Part shown: positions 51,311 to 62,276 of the stretch, one piece after another | Numbering within the stretch: the first letter of the stretch is position 1 | How the letters are laid out: every line of letters starts with the position of its first letter | Assembly: GCA_024655905.1 (NCBI GenBank) | Contig: JANLFP010000003.1 | Span: 62,001 to 126,000, forward strand | From: Tepidanaerobacteraceae bacterium | Lineage (GTDB): Bacteria > Bacillota > Thermosediminibacteria > Thermosediminibacterales > Tepidanaerobacteraceae | DNA: 64,000 nt | Direction of reading: 5' to 3' | Made by a program: the position numbers and the translations under genes | The notes under the pieces: generated by a model | Database searches by the model: none | The model's input: only the letters and a program-made list of their open reading frames with translations | What the model was told of the DNA's origin: nothing

Positions 51311-52147
51311 TTATACCACCTCCCGGAGTTTCAGGAAAATATTATACCATATCAAATTTTGATTACCCTTCGATTTTGCGGCTCCGTTCTGATACAATAT
51401 GCTTTCCAGCATTTTCGCCGCAGATTTTGCCGATATTTTTTCAGCGCATTGGCCGATGATGTCAGCCAGGTCACCGTTTATCAAATTGGCCCCGCTTTTA
51501 GTTTTCACCGCAAGAATATCCCTATACAGGCTAGCGAGAAAATCCAGCAATTTTTCGGAATCTTCTCTTATGCCGGTTACCTGATTGACGCCGGCACCCG
51601 GCTCAAACCCAGGATTTTTTATGGCATGAAGCACCATCTCGGCCATCATTTTGCGCATATCGGGAGAAATTGATGAGCCACCGGCCATGCCGGAGCCGAA
51701 ATCAAGCACCTGGCATCGTGATATGATTGTGGGAAGAAGCATTTTGAGATTATCGGTCAGCAGCACCACGGCGCTTCGGGTAGGAGGATCTTCCAGTGTC
51801 TTAAGCAGGGCATTTTGAGCCTCCGGGGTCATCGTGTGCGCTTCACGGATGACGCATATCCTCATGGAAGCTTCGACGGGCATGCCGGCAAAAATCTGTA
51901 TCAAGCTTCGCACCTGATCTATCTTGATGGAAGACCCGATGGCAGAGATTTCTATGAAATCCGGGTGAGTGCCGCTCGATATCATGCGGCAGTTTTTGCA
52001 GAAACCGCAGGGAGCAAGCTCGGAGTTTTCACAGTTGACCGTTTTGGCGAAAATTTTTGCCTTTCCGTATGTTGCTTCTTCGCAACCGAGAAAGATATAG
52101 GCATGGGAAACAAATCCCGCCTTTACCGAATCAAAAAAATCTTCCAA
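51311..52147 (-). CDS. holB: DNA polymerase III subunit delta-prime
   Basis: The protein is 278 residues from a TTG at 52147, five to six bases after GAGGTGAT. Delta-prime is the stator of the clamp loader. It shows the AAA+ fold and a zinc module (CGFCKNC), the VIREAHTMTPEAQNALLKTLEDPP stretch (SRC motif region TIISRCQVLDF) but no functional P-loop: the Walker A position reads GCEEATYGK. This is normal for the family. Located between yaaR and ricT as in Bacillus subtilis. Confidence 0.93.
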   Translation of the reverse strand: MEDFFDSVKAGFVSHAYIFLGCEEATYGKAKIFAKTVNCENSELAPCGFCKNCRMISSGTHPDFIEISAIGSSIKIDQVRSLIQIFAGMPVEASMRICVIREAHTMTPEAQNALLKTLEDPPTRSAVVLLTDNLKMLLPTIISRCQVLDFGSGMAGGSSISPDMRKMMAEMVLHAIKNPGFEPGAGVNQVTGIREDSEKLLDFLASLYRDILAVKTKSGANLINGDLADIIGQCAEKISAKSAAKMLESILYQNGAAKSKGNQNLIWYNIFLKLREVV

Positions 52148-52156
52148 GATATCACC

Positions 52157-52591
52157 TCATGCATACAGGTCCAGCAAAAGCCCTCGGATTTCATCCGTCA
52201 GAGCCAGGATTTTTATGGAATCTTTGTTTTCGGAAAGCAGGGCTTCGGCAAGGGCCAGCAGCTTCTGATTAACCGTTTTTATGATGGTGAGCGCCTTTGA
52301 TCTGCCGAAGCGCGGGGAAAGCCTTTCTTCTTTGCAGCTCAATCCCTGAGCTATGCAGAGTTTCAGGAAATTTGCCACCATGTTGCGGTATTTTTTCAAA
52401 TCAGAAAGGCTCATGCTTTTGGCAATCCTTCTGCCCTGCTCAAGAATGGCTGCCAGCTCCCCATCCATCCGCTCTTTCAAATTCGATTCCGCAATCTGCA
52501 TTAGGTGTTCTTCGAAAGACCGCGAAACTCCTCTGGCGCCGGATTGAACATCCCGTGGCAGGGTAAATTCCGGAGAAAGACTCACCTTCAT
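52157..52591 (-). CDS. yaaR: YaaR family protein (DUF327)
   Basis: The protein is 144 residues, a mostly helical DUF327 protein with SFEEHLMQIAESNLKERMDGELAAILEQG and DLKKYRNMVANFLKLC. The function in Bacillus subtilis is unknown. The start at 52591 overlaps the darA stop by four bases (ATGA), so translation is coupled. It is followed after nine bases by holB. Confidence 0.9.
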   Translation of the reverse strand: MKVSLSPEFTLPRDVQSGARGVSRSFEEHLMQIAESNLKERMDGELAAILEQGRRIAKSMSLSDLKKYRNMVANFLKLCIAQGLSCKEERLSPRFGRSKALTIIKTVNQKLLALAEALLSENKDSIKILALTDEIRGLLLDLYA

Positions 52592-52911
52592 ATTTTCTCA
52601 AACCTTTCTATGTTGAGCACAAAAATGGCTGCGCCCCCCACCCTGACCTCAATGGGATTGGGCACATAGGTATCCACAGGCCCGCCGGGGAAAGGCGTTA
52701 CCACCTGCTTTCTGGGGCGGCATACTTTCTTTGTGAGTTCTATAAGCTCTTCAATACGTTCTTCTTCCACCCCTATCATCAGAGTTGTATTTCCGCTCTT
52801 CAAGAATCCCCCGGTGCTGGCCAGCTTCGTGACTCCGAATTTCTTATCCGTGAGCTCCTCTATCAGCCTGGCCGCATCGCTGTTCTGGACCACAGCCATA
52901 ACCATTTTCAT
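52588..52911 (-). CDS. darA: Cyclic di-AMP receptor DarA (PstA, YaaQ), PII-like
   Basis: The protein is 107 residues, ATG 52911 behind GGGGGAG. The PII-like fold binds c-di-AMP in the trimer interface: the conserved N-terminal MVMAVVQNSDAARLIEELT, the STGGFLKSGNTTLMIGV loop and the C-terminal VRVGGAAIFVLNIERFEKI are all typical. It senses the second messenger that controls potassium and wall homeostasis, but its output partner is not known. Placed directly before yaaR as in Bacillus subtilis. Confidence 0.95.
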   Translation of the reverse strand: MKMVMAVVQNSDAARLIEELTDKKFGVTKLASTGGFLKSGNTTLMIGVEEERIEELIELTKKVCRPRKQVVTPFPGGPVDTYVPNPIEVRVGGAAIFVLNIERFEKI

Positions 52912-53026
52912 ACAGATCTCCCCCTTTCGAACTGCGTGTTGACTTTGCTCAAAAATCTGCCCTTCAAGCCATTGTTCACGGCTTCAAAAGGTCCACAAAT
53001 GAATATGCTCCCCCTATCCGGCTTGT

Positions 53027-53638
53027 TCATAATATTTTTCGAATACTGGATATTATTCTGTTGAAAACTTCTTCGGGGCTTTCAGAGGCGTCCACTGTCA
53101 TAATCCTTTCAGGGAACATGTCTTGAACTTTAAGAAAACCCTCCCGAACTCTTTTGTGAAATTCCATTGTCTCCCTTTCAAGGCGGTCCTTCGCCCTGTC
53201 GAGCCTTGCGATGGTCAGCGCAGGGTCAGCGTCTAGAAGTACGGTGATATCCGGCCAGAAATCATTTATAAACCACCGGTTTATATCCAGTATCGTCTGA
53301 ATTCCCAAACCCCTGGCCCATCCCTGATAAGCCAGGCTGGAATCCACAAAACGGTCGCACAGTACATGAATACCTTCCGACAGCGCCGGAGCAATGACCT
53401 TTTTTACAAGCTGGGCCCTGGATGCGGCATATACAAGGGCTTCCGCCTCGGGCACGGGGCTTTCGCCGCCGGGCGAAAGCAGCACCTCTCTCAGTTTCTC
53501 CCCGAAGGCGGTGCCGCCGGGCTCCCTTGCAACCATCACATTTTTTCCCGATGATTTCAGGTATTGAGCTATTTTTTTAATCTGGGTTGTTTTTCCAGCG
53601 CCGTCAGGACCTTCGATCGTTATGAATTTCCCTCTCAT
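53027..53638 (-). CDS. tmk: Thymidylate kinase
   Basis: The protein is 203 residues, ATG 53638 behind AGAGGT. It phosphorylates dTMP to dTDP. P-loop GPDGAGKTT at residues 10-18, the DRF motif in LCDRFVDSSLAYQG that binds the base and the LID region RLDRAKDRLERE are present. Operon position between the yaaO-type gene and darA is conserved. The 115-base gap to darA has no gene. Confidence 0.97.
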   Translation of the reverse strand: MRGKFITIEGPDGAGKTTQIKKIAQYLKSSGKNVMVAREPGGTAFGEKLREVLLSPGGESPVPEAEALVYAASRAQLVKKVIAPALSEGIHVLCDRFVDSSLAYQGWARGLGIQTILDINRWFINDFWPDITVLLDADPALTIARLDRAKDRLERETMEFHKRVREGFLKVQDMFPERIMTVDASESPEEVFNRIISSIRKIL

Positions 53639-53748
53639 AAAATACCTCTTTCAAATGACAATTGGCTGGCATGGAATTTTTCACGGTGCAGATTTTATTT
53701 CCGCTTTTGCCTTTTTCGCGTCACGGACATTTATATGCAAAAGAGAGC

Positions 53749-55248
53749 TCATATGATTGCCGCAAATATTTGATCACAATCCATTCCATGAATCGAGCAA
53801 CCCTCTTTTCGAAGTCTTTCAATCACAGCTATGTGTTCTTTTTCCAAAATTTCCCCCGGCATGAGTAAAGGCACTCCCGGCGGGTAGGGCACCAGTGCTT
53901 TTTTTACAATTCGCCCTACGGCATGATTCAGGGTTATCCACTCTCCTGCGGAAAAAAATGCGTCTTTCGGTTCCATAGCTTTTTGCGGAAGCCGTTTCAT
54001 GACGGCGGAAAGTTCCTTGAACAACTCGCGGGCATTTGCGGTGTTTTTGCCGAATGCAGTTTTTTTGTTTTCATATTTTTTTCTGCGATTGGATATATCC
54101 ATTAAGGCGGTCATCAATCTTGCGATGTCTTTTTTGGTGTTGCCCGATGTCACCAGAAAATAAACATTGCACAAATCCGCATATTCGGCATATATGCTGT
54201 ATTTTCGCCTCAGCAGATGCTCCACTTCGAAGCCGGTAAAGCCTGTTTCCGATACATTTATCATCAGGCGCGAAAGGTCTATATCGAAAATTCCCTCCTT
54301 GCCCTTCAATTCATCCCCGATACAGTAAAAACAGGTGTTTCTGTTTATGAAATCTCTGGCTTTTTCAGCCAGGTTCAGCGCTTTTTCCACTATATGCTTG
54401 CCGCGGCTTTCCATCAGAGCAGCCGTATAATCCAGTGAAGCCATCAGAATATAGGAAGGGCTGGTACTGGTCACCATGCCGATGTATGTAGAAAGCTTTT
54501 CTTTATCCATCCCGGCGCCCTTAACATGCAGCCATGCGCTCTGGGTCAGGGAAAAAAGCATCTTGTGAGGGCTCTGTACCCAGGCATCCGCACCGCAATC
54601 ACCGGCCGAAGAAGGCAGATGCGGACTGAAAGCCAGGTGCGGCCCGTGGGCTTCATCCGCCAGAACCAGCATTTTGTTTTTTCGGGCCGTTTCGCATATC
54701 GCCTTTAAATCCGGGCAGAACCCCTGATATGTGGGATTGGCAATCACAATGGCCTTTGCCTCCCGGTTTTGATTTATCAATCCGCATAATGCTTCTGGCG
54801 TAATTTGCGTGTATACCCCGAGGCCCTCATGCCATTCAGGCATCAGGTATACCGGTTTTGCCCCGGTCAAAATCAGCCCCGAAAGCACCGAACGGTGGCT
54901 GGCCCTGGACACTATAACGCTGTCGCCCGGATTCAGAGCCGCCCCCATCATGGCCAGCATCCCTGAGGTAGAGCCGTTCACCAGGAAAAATGATTTATCC
55001 GCGCCATAAATTCTCGCCAGCCTTTCTTCCGCCTTTTTAATGGCTCCATCGGGCTCGTGAAGATTATCCAGCCCGGCGAGCTCCGTCACGTCCCACTTAA
55101 ACAGGTTCTTTTTGAAAGGTTCCCCGAAATCTTCATAAAATCTTCCGCTGCCTTTGTGCCCCGGCATGTGAAACCTGGCCGGGTCTTTCCGCACATAGCG
55201 TCTGAGCGCCCTCACCAGAGGCATATCCAAATTTCGTTTCAATGCCAT
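53749..55248 (-). CDS. yaaO: PLP-dependent Orn/Lys/Arg decarboxylase-family protein (YaaO type)
   Basis: The protein is 499 residues. The PLP-binding lysine is in VQSPHKMLFSLTQSAWL, after LVLADEAHGPHL; N-terminal FHMPGHKG and the aspartate of DVTELAGLDNLHEP are typical of group III pyridoxal decarboxylases. Bacillus subtilis YaaO sits next to tmk in the same place; it may be an arginine, lysine or ornithine decarboxylase, unassigned. ATG 55248 has a weak ribosome site; TTG 55263 is an alternative start. Confidence 0.9.
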   Translation of the reverse strand: MALKRNLDMPLVRALRRYVRKDPARFHMPGHKGSGRFYEDFGEPFKKNLFKWDVTELAGLDNLHEPDGAIKKAEERLARIYGADKSFFLVNGSTSGMLAMMGAALNPGDSVIVSRASHRSVLSGLILTGAKPVYLMPEWHEGLGVYTQITPEALCGLINQNREAKAIVIANPTYQGFCPDLKAICETARKNKMLVLADEAHGPHLAFSPHLPSSAGDCGADAWVQSPHKMLFSLTQSAWLHVKGAGMDKEKLSTYIGMVTSTSPSYILMASLDYTAALMESRGKHIVEKALNLAEKARDFINRNTCFYCIGDELKGKEGIFDIDLSRLMINVSETGFTGFEVEHLLRRKYSIYAEYADLCNVYFLVTSGNTKKDIARLMTALMDISNRRKKYENKKTAFGKNTANARELFKELSAVMKRLPQKAMEPKDAFFSAGEWITLNHAVGRIVKKALVPYPPGVPLLMPGEILEKEHIAVIERLRKEGCSIHGMDCDQIFAAII

Positions 55249-55460
55249 CCATCCATCATTCAATTTATTTTTTTTTCATTATATCATAAACCTCATCATT
55301 GCGCTAATTTATATTTGATTTTATCTTTTATCATTCTTCCCGCCTTTTGCGGAAATTAAAGCCGAGGCGCCATTTTTTGAAAAAACAAACTGCAGTATCA
55401 GCATTCAATATATAAAGCGGCAGCCATGCCGCAATTTCAATCGTTGAGATGGCAATGTTG

Positions 55461-55487
55461 AAAAAAAACGAGACCTTCCGGCCTCGT
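55461..55487 (-). terminator. Intrinsic terminator on the minus strand beyond gyrA
   Basis: On the minus strand ACGAGGCC pairs with GGTCTCGT (55487-55468, one mismatch), followed by eight T. The small zinc-ribbon gene on the opposite strand lies between it and gyrA. Confidence 0.85.
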
Positions 55488-55544
55488 CGTGTATGTGAAG
55501 TATTAATTCCTTCAAATCAGGCATGCTAATAATGAGGTGGTCTT

Positions 55545-55781
55545 ATGGAATTCGAGTGCCCTCTTTGCAATTCCCTGATAAGCGTGAGTGAGTCATGCCC
55601 CAAATGCGGCGGCGAAATGGAGGACTTGGGGAGGGTCGAGGATTATTTCGACCCTTATAATCCGTATCTAGATAAAGATTATGTTTCCATGGGAGAATCC
55701 TCCCATGAATGCATTCATTTGTTTTCATGCCCCGTATGCGGGTATGACACGCGCATAGTGGTAAACCAGATTCCCCATTGA
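55545..55781 (+). CDS. Small protein with two zinc-ribbon motifs, unknown function
   Basis: The protein is 78 residues, ATG 55545 behind AGGTGG. Two CxxC pairs near the N-terminus (CPLC at 5-8 and CPKC at 18-21) make a compact zinc knuckle, and a second site combines Cys56, a His and CPVC at 62-65. The middle is acidic and aromatic (EDYFDPYNPYLD). It resembles small clostridial zinc-ribbon proteins of unknown role. It is convergent with gyrA, the two stops 28 bases apart. A minus-strand terminator lies upstream of its start. Confidence 0.7.
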   Translation: MEFECPLCNSLISVSESCPKCGGEMEDLGRVEDYFDPYNPYLDKDYVSMGESSHECIHLFSCPVCGYDTRIVVNQIPH

Positions 55782-55809
55782 AATAATGCCTCCATGTTAT
55801 TTATCTTTT

Positions 55810-58239
55810 TCACTTGTCTTCTTCGTAAATAACAGCCACCGACGCAAGGTAATCATCTTTTTCCAGTTTGATAAGTGTGACGCCGCGGGTGTTGCGGCTC
55901 ATCCTGGATATTCCCGAAGCCTCCATGCGTATTACCACGCCGGAAGCGGTGCACAGCATCACATCGTCTTTTTCTCCCACCACTCTCACCGCTTCCAGCT
56001 CTCCTGTCTTTTCGGTTACCTTCTGAATGATGATGCCCTTCCCGCCCCGAGACTGCAGGCGGAATTCTTCCTCGCCCGTCCGTTTTCCAAAACCTTTTCT
56101 GGTTGCAACCATCACATCGCAGCCTGCTTTGATTATATCCACCGAAGCTACTTTGTCATCATCCTTCAAAGATATGCCCTTTACCCCGTGGGCGGTGCGT
56201 CCCATGGCTCCGACATCATCCACCGAAAATCTAATGCCCATTCCCTTCATAGTCCCCAGCAAAACCTGATCCTCTTTATCCACAATCCTAACCGCAATGA
56301 GCTCATCCTGCTCTTTCAACCCTATGGCTATAAGCCCTGTCTTCCTCGAGCTTTCATACTCAGAAAGCAGAGTCTTTTTCACCAGGCCATTTCTGGTAGT
56401 GAAAAGCAGATATTTTGCCTCGGCAAAATCCTTTATGGGTATTACGGCTTTCACTTTCTCTTCAGGTTTCAGCGGCAAAAGGTTCACTATTGCAGTGCCT
56501 CTGGCCGTCCTGCCTGCCTCAGGAATTTCATGGGCTTTTAACTTGTATACATTGCCTTTGTTTGTGAAGAAAAGTACAACATGGTGGGTAGTGGCTACAA
56601 ATATGCGCTCCACAAAATCTTCTTCCCTGGTTGTAATTCCTGTAATGCCTTTGCCGCCGCGCTTTTGATTTTTATATGTGGAAAGGGGCAGGCGTTTAAT
56701 ATATCCGAGATGCGTCAATGTAATAACAACATCTTCTTCGGCAATTAAATCCTCATCATCCATATCATCCACTGCAGCCATTATTTTTGTGCGGCGCTCG
56801 TCCCCAAATTTTTCCTTGATATAAAGAATTTCCTGCTTTATAATACCAAGTACCATTTTTTCATCATCGAGCACCTTTTTAAAGTATTCGATCTTTTCCA
56901 GAATCTCCTTGTATTCGTCTTCAATTTTCTGCCGCTCCAGAGCCGTCAGCCTCTGCAGCCTCATGTCGAGAATTACCTGCGCTTGTTTTTCGGACAGGTT
57001 AAATGCAGTCATGAGGCCATTCCGAGCGGTTGGCACGTCTTTTGACCTCCTGATAAGGCTTATCACCTCGTCCAGCCGGGAAAGCGCTATCCTGAGTCCT
57101 TCAAGAATATGGCGCCTTTCTTCGGCTCTAGCCAAATCGAATTTCGTCCTGCGTATGATGACATTTTTCTGATGCTCCAGATAGTAATATATCAAATCCC
57201 TGAGGTTCAGCACCCTTGGCTTGTTGTCCACCAGCGCCAGCATAATGGCTCCAAAAGTGTCCTGCAGCTGCGTATGTTTGAAGAGCTGATTTAAAATGAC
57301 ACGGGGATTTGCATCCCTTTTCAATTCTATGACGATGCGTATTCCCGATCTGTCGCTTTCATCCCTCAAATCAGATATTCCTTCAATATTCTTATCCCGC
57401 ACCAGTTCAGCAATCTTTTCAACCAGCCGCGCTTTGTTGACCATGTACGGAATTTCGGTCACTATTATCCTCTGGCGCCCCCCTTCCATGGGCTCTATGG
57501 CGGTTTTTGCTCTTACGGTCACTGAGCCCCGGCCGGTCCTATACATGTCCTTGATGCCATCCCTGCCGAGAATAAATGCTCCAGTAGGAAAGTCAGGCCC
57601 TTTTATTGCCTGCATCAAATCGTCCACAGTGGCATCCGGGTTATCTATCATCATCACGACGCCATCTATGACTTCCGAAAGGTTATGGGGAGGAATATTA
57701 GTGGCCATGCCCACCGCGATGCCCGATGAGCCGTTGACCAGCAGGTTGGGGAATCGGGCAGGCAGAACGCTGGGCTCCTTCAACCGTTCATCGAAATTGG
57801 GCACGAAATCCACCGTGTCCTTATTGATATCAGACAGCATCTCGAGAGCTATCTTTGAAAGCCTGGCTTCGGTATACCTCATGGCAGCAGGAGGGTCGCC
57901 GTCAATGGAACCGAAGTTGCCGTGGCTGTCCACCAGCATATAGCGCATAGAAAAATCCTGTGCCATGCGCACCATTGCATCGTATATGGCTGCATCCCCG
58001 TGAGGGTGGTATTTTCCCATGACTTCCCCCACTATCGTTGCAGATTTTCTGAATGGTTTGTCAGGGGTAAGCCCGATGTCGTTCATGGCAAAAAGAATCC
58101 TGCGGTGAATGGGTTTGAGACCGTCCCTCACATCCGGCAGAGCCCTGCCTACTATGACGCTCATGGAATAATCTATATAAGATTTTTTCATCTCCTCTTC
58201 TATATTGACGGGAACTATCTTTTCCGCTGATTCAGCCAT
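55810..58239 (-). CDS. gyrA: DNA gyrase subunit A
   Basis: The protein is 809 residues, ATG 58239 behind GGAGG. It cuts and rejoins DNA; the catalytic Tyr122 is in AMRYTEARL. The winged-helix domain and coiled tower (to about 490) are followed by the C-terminal beta-pinwheel, with the GyrA box near [10 protein letters not shown]. The quinolone-interaction stretch reads [10 protein letters not shown]: Ala83 stands where Escherichia coli and many clostridia have Ser83, while the acidic residue at 87 is Asp. Follows gyrB by 53 bases. The length is normal. Confidence 0.98.
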   Translation of the reverse strand: MAESAEKIVPVNIEEEMKKSYIDYSMSVIVGRALPDVRDGLKPIHRRILFAMNDIGLTPDKPFRKSATIVGEVMGKYHPHGDAAIYDAMVRMAQDFSMRYMLVDSHGNFGSIDGDPPAAMRYTEARLSKIALEMLSDINKDTVDFVPNFDERLKEPSVLPARFPNLLVNGSSGIAVGMATNIPPHNLSEVIDGVVMMIDNPDATVDDLMQAIKGPDFPTGAFILGRDGIKDMYRTGRGSVTVRAKTAIEPMEGGRQRIIVTEIPYMVNKARLVEKIAELVRDKNIEGISDLRDESDRSGIRIVIELKRDANPRVILNQLFKHTQLQDTFGAIMLALVDNKPRVLNLRDLIYYYLEHQKNVIIRRTKFDLARAEERRHILEGLRIALSRLDEVISLIRRSKDVPTARNGLMTAFNLSEKQAQVILDMRLQRLTALERQKIEDEYKEILEKIEYFKKVLDDEKMVLGIIKQEILYIKEKFGDERRTKIMAAVDDMDDEDLIAEEDVVITLTHLGYIKRLPLSTYKNQKRGGKGITGITTREEDFVERIFVATTHHVVLFFTNKGNVYKLKAHEIPEAGRTARGTAIVNLLPLKPEEKVKAVIPIKDFAEAKYLLFTTRNGLVKKTLLSEYESSRKTGLIAIGLKEQDELIAVRIVDKEDQVLLGTMKGMGIRFSVDDVGAMGRTAHGVKGISLKDDDKVASVDIIKAGCDVMVATRKGFGKRTGEEEFRLQSRGGKGIIIQKVTEKTGELEAVRVVGEKDDVMLCTASGVVIRMEASGISRMSRNTRGVTLIKLEKDDYLASVAVIYEEDK

Positions 58240-58292
58240 TCAAAAACCTCCATAAATTTAAATTGACATTCCACAATTAGATCGATTCAATA

Positions 58293-60221
<1,929 letters not shown>

Positions 60222-60242
60222 TCATGACCTCTCAAAAAAGTA

Positions 60243-60488
60243 TTAAAGTTTTTTTAAGTAATTTGATCTTTTTAATAAAGTAACGGAGGATATGGGTGAG
60301 AAAAATATCTTTTTATCGCATATTATTATGGATTTTTTATCCATGCCGTCTTCGCCCTGAAAAAACCCCTCCTCTTTTGCCACCTGCAAAAAATCGGAAG
60401 TATCCTTTGAAACCAGGGCGTATTTGTCAAGTATCATGATTACATCCTTTTTAAGCACCACTTCATCACTTCCTATATGGATGAACAC
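60243..60488 (-). CDS. remB: RemB-type extracellular matrix regulator (DUF370)
   Basis: The protein is 81 residues from a GTG at 60488 after GGAGGAG. The DUF370 fold begins MFIHIGSDEVVLKKDVIMILD. In Bacillus subtilis, RemB (YaaB), encoded between recF and gyrB, helps activate biofilm matrix genes with RemA, and may bind DNA. It overlaps the end of the DUF721 gene by 16 bases. The same position and length support the assignment. Confidence 0.93.
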   Translation of the reverse strand: MFIHIGSDEVVLKKDVIMILDKYALVSKDTSDFLQVAKEEGFFQGEDGMDKKSIIICDKKIFFSPISSVTLLKRSNYLKKL

Positions 60489-60955
60489 CTGATCTCCTCC
60501 TTCTTTATCCTGTACTTGAAGTCTTTAATCATGAGTTCAGAAAACTTTCTTCGAAGCTCCGGGTCTTGTATTTCTGAACTTATATTATATATCATTTTGA
60601 CTGTTTTGTCAGGAAGTTCCACGATTTTATCTCTTTTTATTCCAGTGGGAAGCTCTTGATTCAAGCACTCGAAGCTGCAAATTTGAAACTTTATATCTCG
60701 AACGATGGGTTCGCTGAAAACGGAATTCAATTTTTCGATTATTTCTCTTTTTAAAAAATGAAGCTGCTGAGACCAGATTGGATTTTCCACTCCTATAAAA
60801 ATGGTGTCGTTTCTAAAAAAAACCGGCCTCGACACCTTCGCTATGCTCTCACCCACCAGCTTTTCATAATTTAAAAAAATCTGGAATTGCATCAACTTTT
60901 TTTCCAAGCCGCTTTTTTTTAAAGTATCTTTTAATATTATACCTATTTTTTCCAT
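60473..60955 (-). CDS. DUF721 (DciA-like) protein
   Basis: The protein is 160 residues, ATG 60955 eight bases after GGAG; a GTG three codons earlier overlaps that site. DUF721 proteins include DciA, the ancestral replicative-helicase loader, whose N-terminal KH-like fold is seen as LNYEKLVGESIAKVSRPVFFRNDTIFIGVENPIWSQQLHFLK. The C-terminal third is less conserved and basic. In this operon (recF, then remB and gyrB) it could aid DnaB loading, although Firmicutes have their own loader proteins; the role here is unproven. Confidence 0.85.
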   Translation of the reverse strand: MEKIGIILKDTLKKSGLEKKLMQFQIFLNYEKLVGESIAKVSRPVFFRNDTIFIGVENPIWSQQLHFLKREIIEKLNSVFSEPIVRDIKFQICSFECLNQELPTGIKRDKIVELPDKTVKMIYNISSEIQDPELRRKFSELMIKDFKYRIKKEEIRCSSI

Positions 60956-60957
60956 AA

Positions 60958-62055
60958 TTACCACTCCAGAGAGCCTGATATTACTCTGTAAACATTGCTT
61001 CTCGACAAAATCTCATCGGGTATAAAATTTAAATCAGCGGTAGTGATAAAAACCTGTGAATCATTGTTTTCCAATATGAGTCTCCTTTTTGCAAAATCAA
61101 GCTCGGACATTACATCATCCAGCAAAAGGATAGGGGACTCGCCTTTTTCATTTGCAAGGATGCCTGCCTGCGCCATTTTAAGGCAAAGCGCAAGAATCCT
61201 CTGCTGCCCCTGAGAGCCGAAAAATCTGGCATCATGGCCATCAAGAAAAAAAAGTATGTCATCCCTGTGAGGACCGTTCAGGGTGAAAGCCCTTGAAATT
61301 TCCTTTTCTCTGGCATGCTTCAGCGCTATTAAAAAATCGCGCTTTATGGTTTCACGGGTACCGATGCGTACGCTGCTGAAATATTTCACGTTCAATTCAG
61401 GGCTTCCACCGCAGAATGAATCGAAAAGTTCATGCACATATTTATCTATAACTTCAATATAATTTAATCTTTCCGCCAGTATTCTGGAACCCGCGTCACA
61501 AAGCTGCAAATCCCACGGCTCTATGCTGTCGGAAAGCGAAGGATTTTTTTTCAATGATTTCAACAGCACATTCCTTTGAGAAATAATCCTGTAGTATGCC
61601 TGCAGATTCCTGATGTACCCCGGTTTAAGCTGATAAATGAGATAATCAAGATATTTTCTTCGGATAGATGGGCTTCCCTTTATTAGCAAAAGATCATCAG
61701 GGGAAAAAAATACCGCGCTGATGTCTTCACATAATTCCGACCAGCGGTTTTTTTGGTATCCACCTTCTTTTACTACTTTTTTCCTATCAGTATAAAGAAT
61801 TATTTCCCTTTCCACCGGTCCCGATCTTGTATCGAATACACCCTTAACGTACGCCATCGGTTTATTATGCATTATGAGCTGCTGGTCCTTTGCTGATTTT
61901 TCAGACCTTAGGTTTGACAGATAAAAAATGGACTCAAGAAGATTTGTTTTCCCCTGGGCATTGTCGCCGTAAAATATGTTGATTCCACTGGAGAAGGAAA
62001 CTTCCAGTTCTTTAAAATTTCTAAAATCCACAAGCCTGAGATTGCTGAGAAACAT
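60958..62055 (-). CDS. recF: Recombination mediator RecF
   Basis: The protein is 365 residues, ATG 62055, overlapping the rlbA stop by one base (TGATG). An ABC/SMC-like ATPase that loads RecA at gaps with RecO and RecR. Walker A is GDNAQGKTN near 33-41, the signature FFGSQGQQRIL and Walker B PILLLDDVMSELD (with the SELD Asp). The YYRIISQRNVLLK region is the characteristic arm. Position after rlbA is conserved. Confidence 0.97.
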   Translation of the reverse strand: MFLSNLRLVDFRNFKELEVSFSSGINIFYGDNAQGKTNLLESIFYLSNLRSEKSAKDQQLIMHNKPMAYVKGVFDTRSGPVEREIILYTDRKKVVKEGGYQKNRWSELCEDISAVFFSPDDLLLIKGSPSIRRKYLDYLIYQLKPGYIRNLQAYYRIISQRNVLLKSLKKNPSLSDSIEPWDLQLCDAGSRILAERLNYIEVIDKYVHELFDSFCGGSPELNVKYFSSVRIGTRETIKRDFLIALKHAREKEISRAFTLNGPHRDDILFFLDGHDARFFGSQGQQRILALCLKMAQAGILANEKGESPILLLDDVMSELDFAKRRLILENNDSQVFITTADLNFIPDEILSRSNVYRVISGSLEW

Positions 62056-62276
62056 CACGTTTCACGCCCTCCGGCCACTTCAAAACATTGGCCTTCAAGC
62101 TCTACCACATCGCCAAAAGTAAGTTTTCTTGACCTCGCGGTCTCCACACGGCCGTTTACTTTTACATTCCCATCTTTAATCAATATTTTGGCTTCGCCGC
62201 CCGTGGATACTGCTCCGGCCCATTTTAAAAATTTATCAAGGTTTATGTTCGGAGTATATATGCTGACTTTTTTCAA
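62055..62276 (-). CDS. rlbA: S4-domain protein RlbA (YaaA)
   Basis: The protein is 73 residues from a TTG at 62276 behind GAGAGGTGAAG. A bare S4 RNA-binding domain (INLDKFLKWAGAVSTGGEAKILIKDGNVKVNGRVET) as in YaaA/RlbA, which is associated with 50S ribosome biogenesis. It overlaps dnaN by four bases. A standard member of the dnaN-rlbA-recF operon. Confidence 0.95.
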   Translation of the reverse strand: MKKVSIYTPNINLDKFLKWAGAVSTGGEAKILIKDGNVKVNGRVETARSRKLTFGDVVELEGQCFEVAGGRET

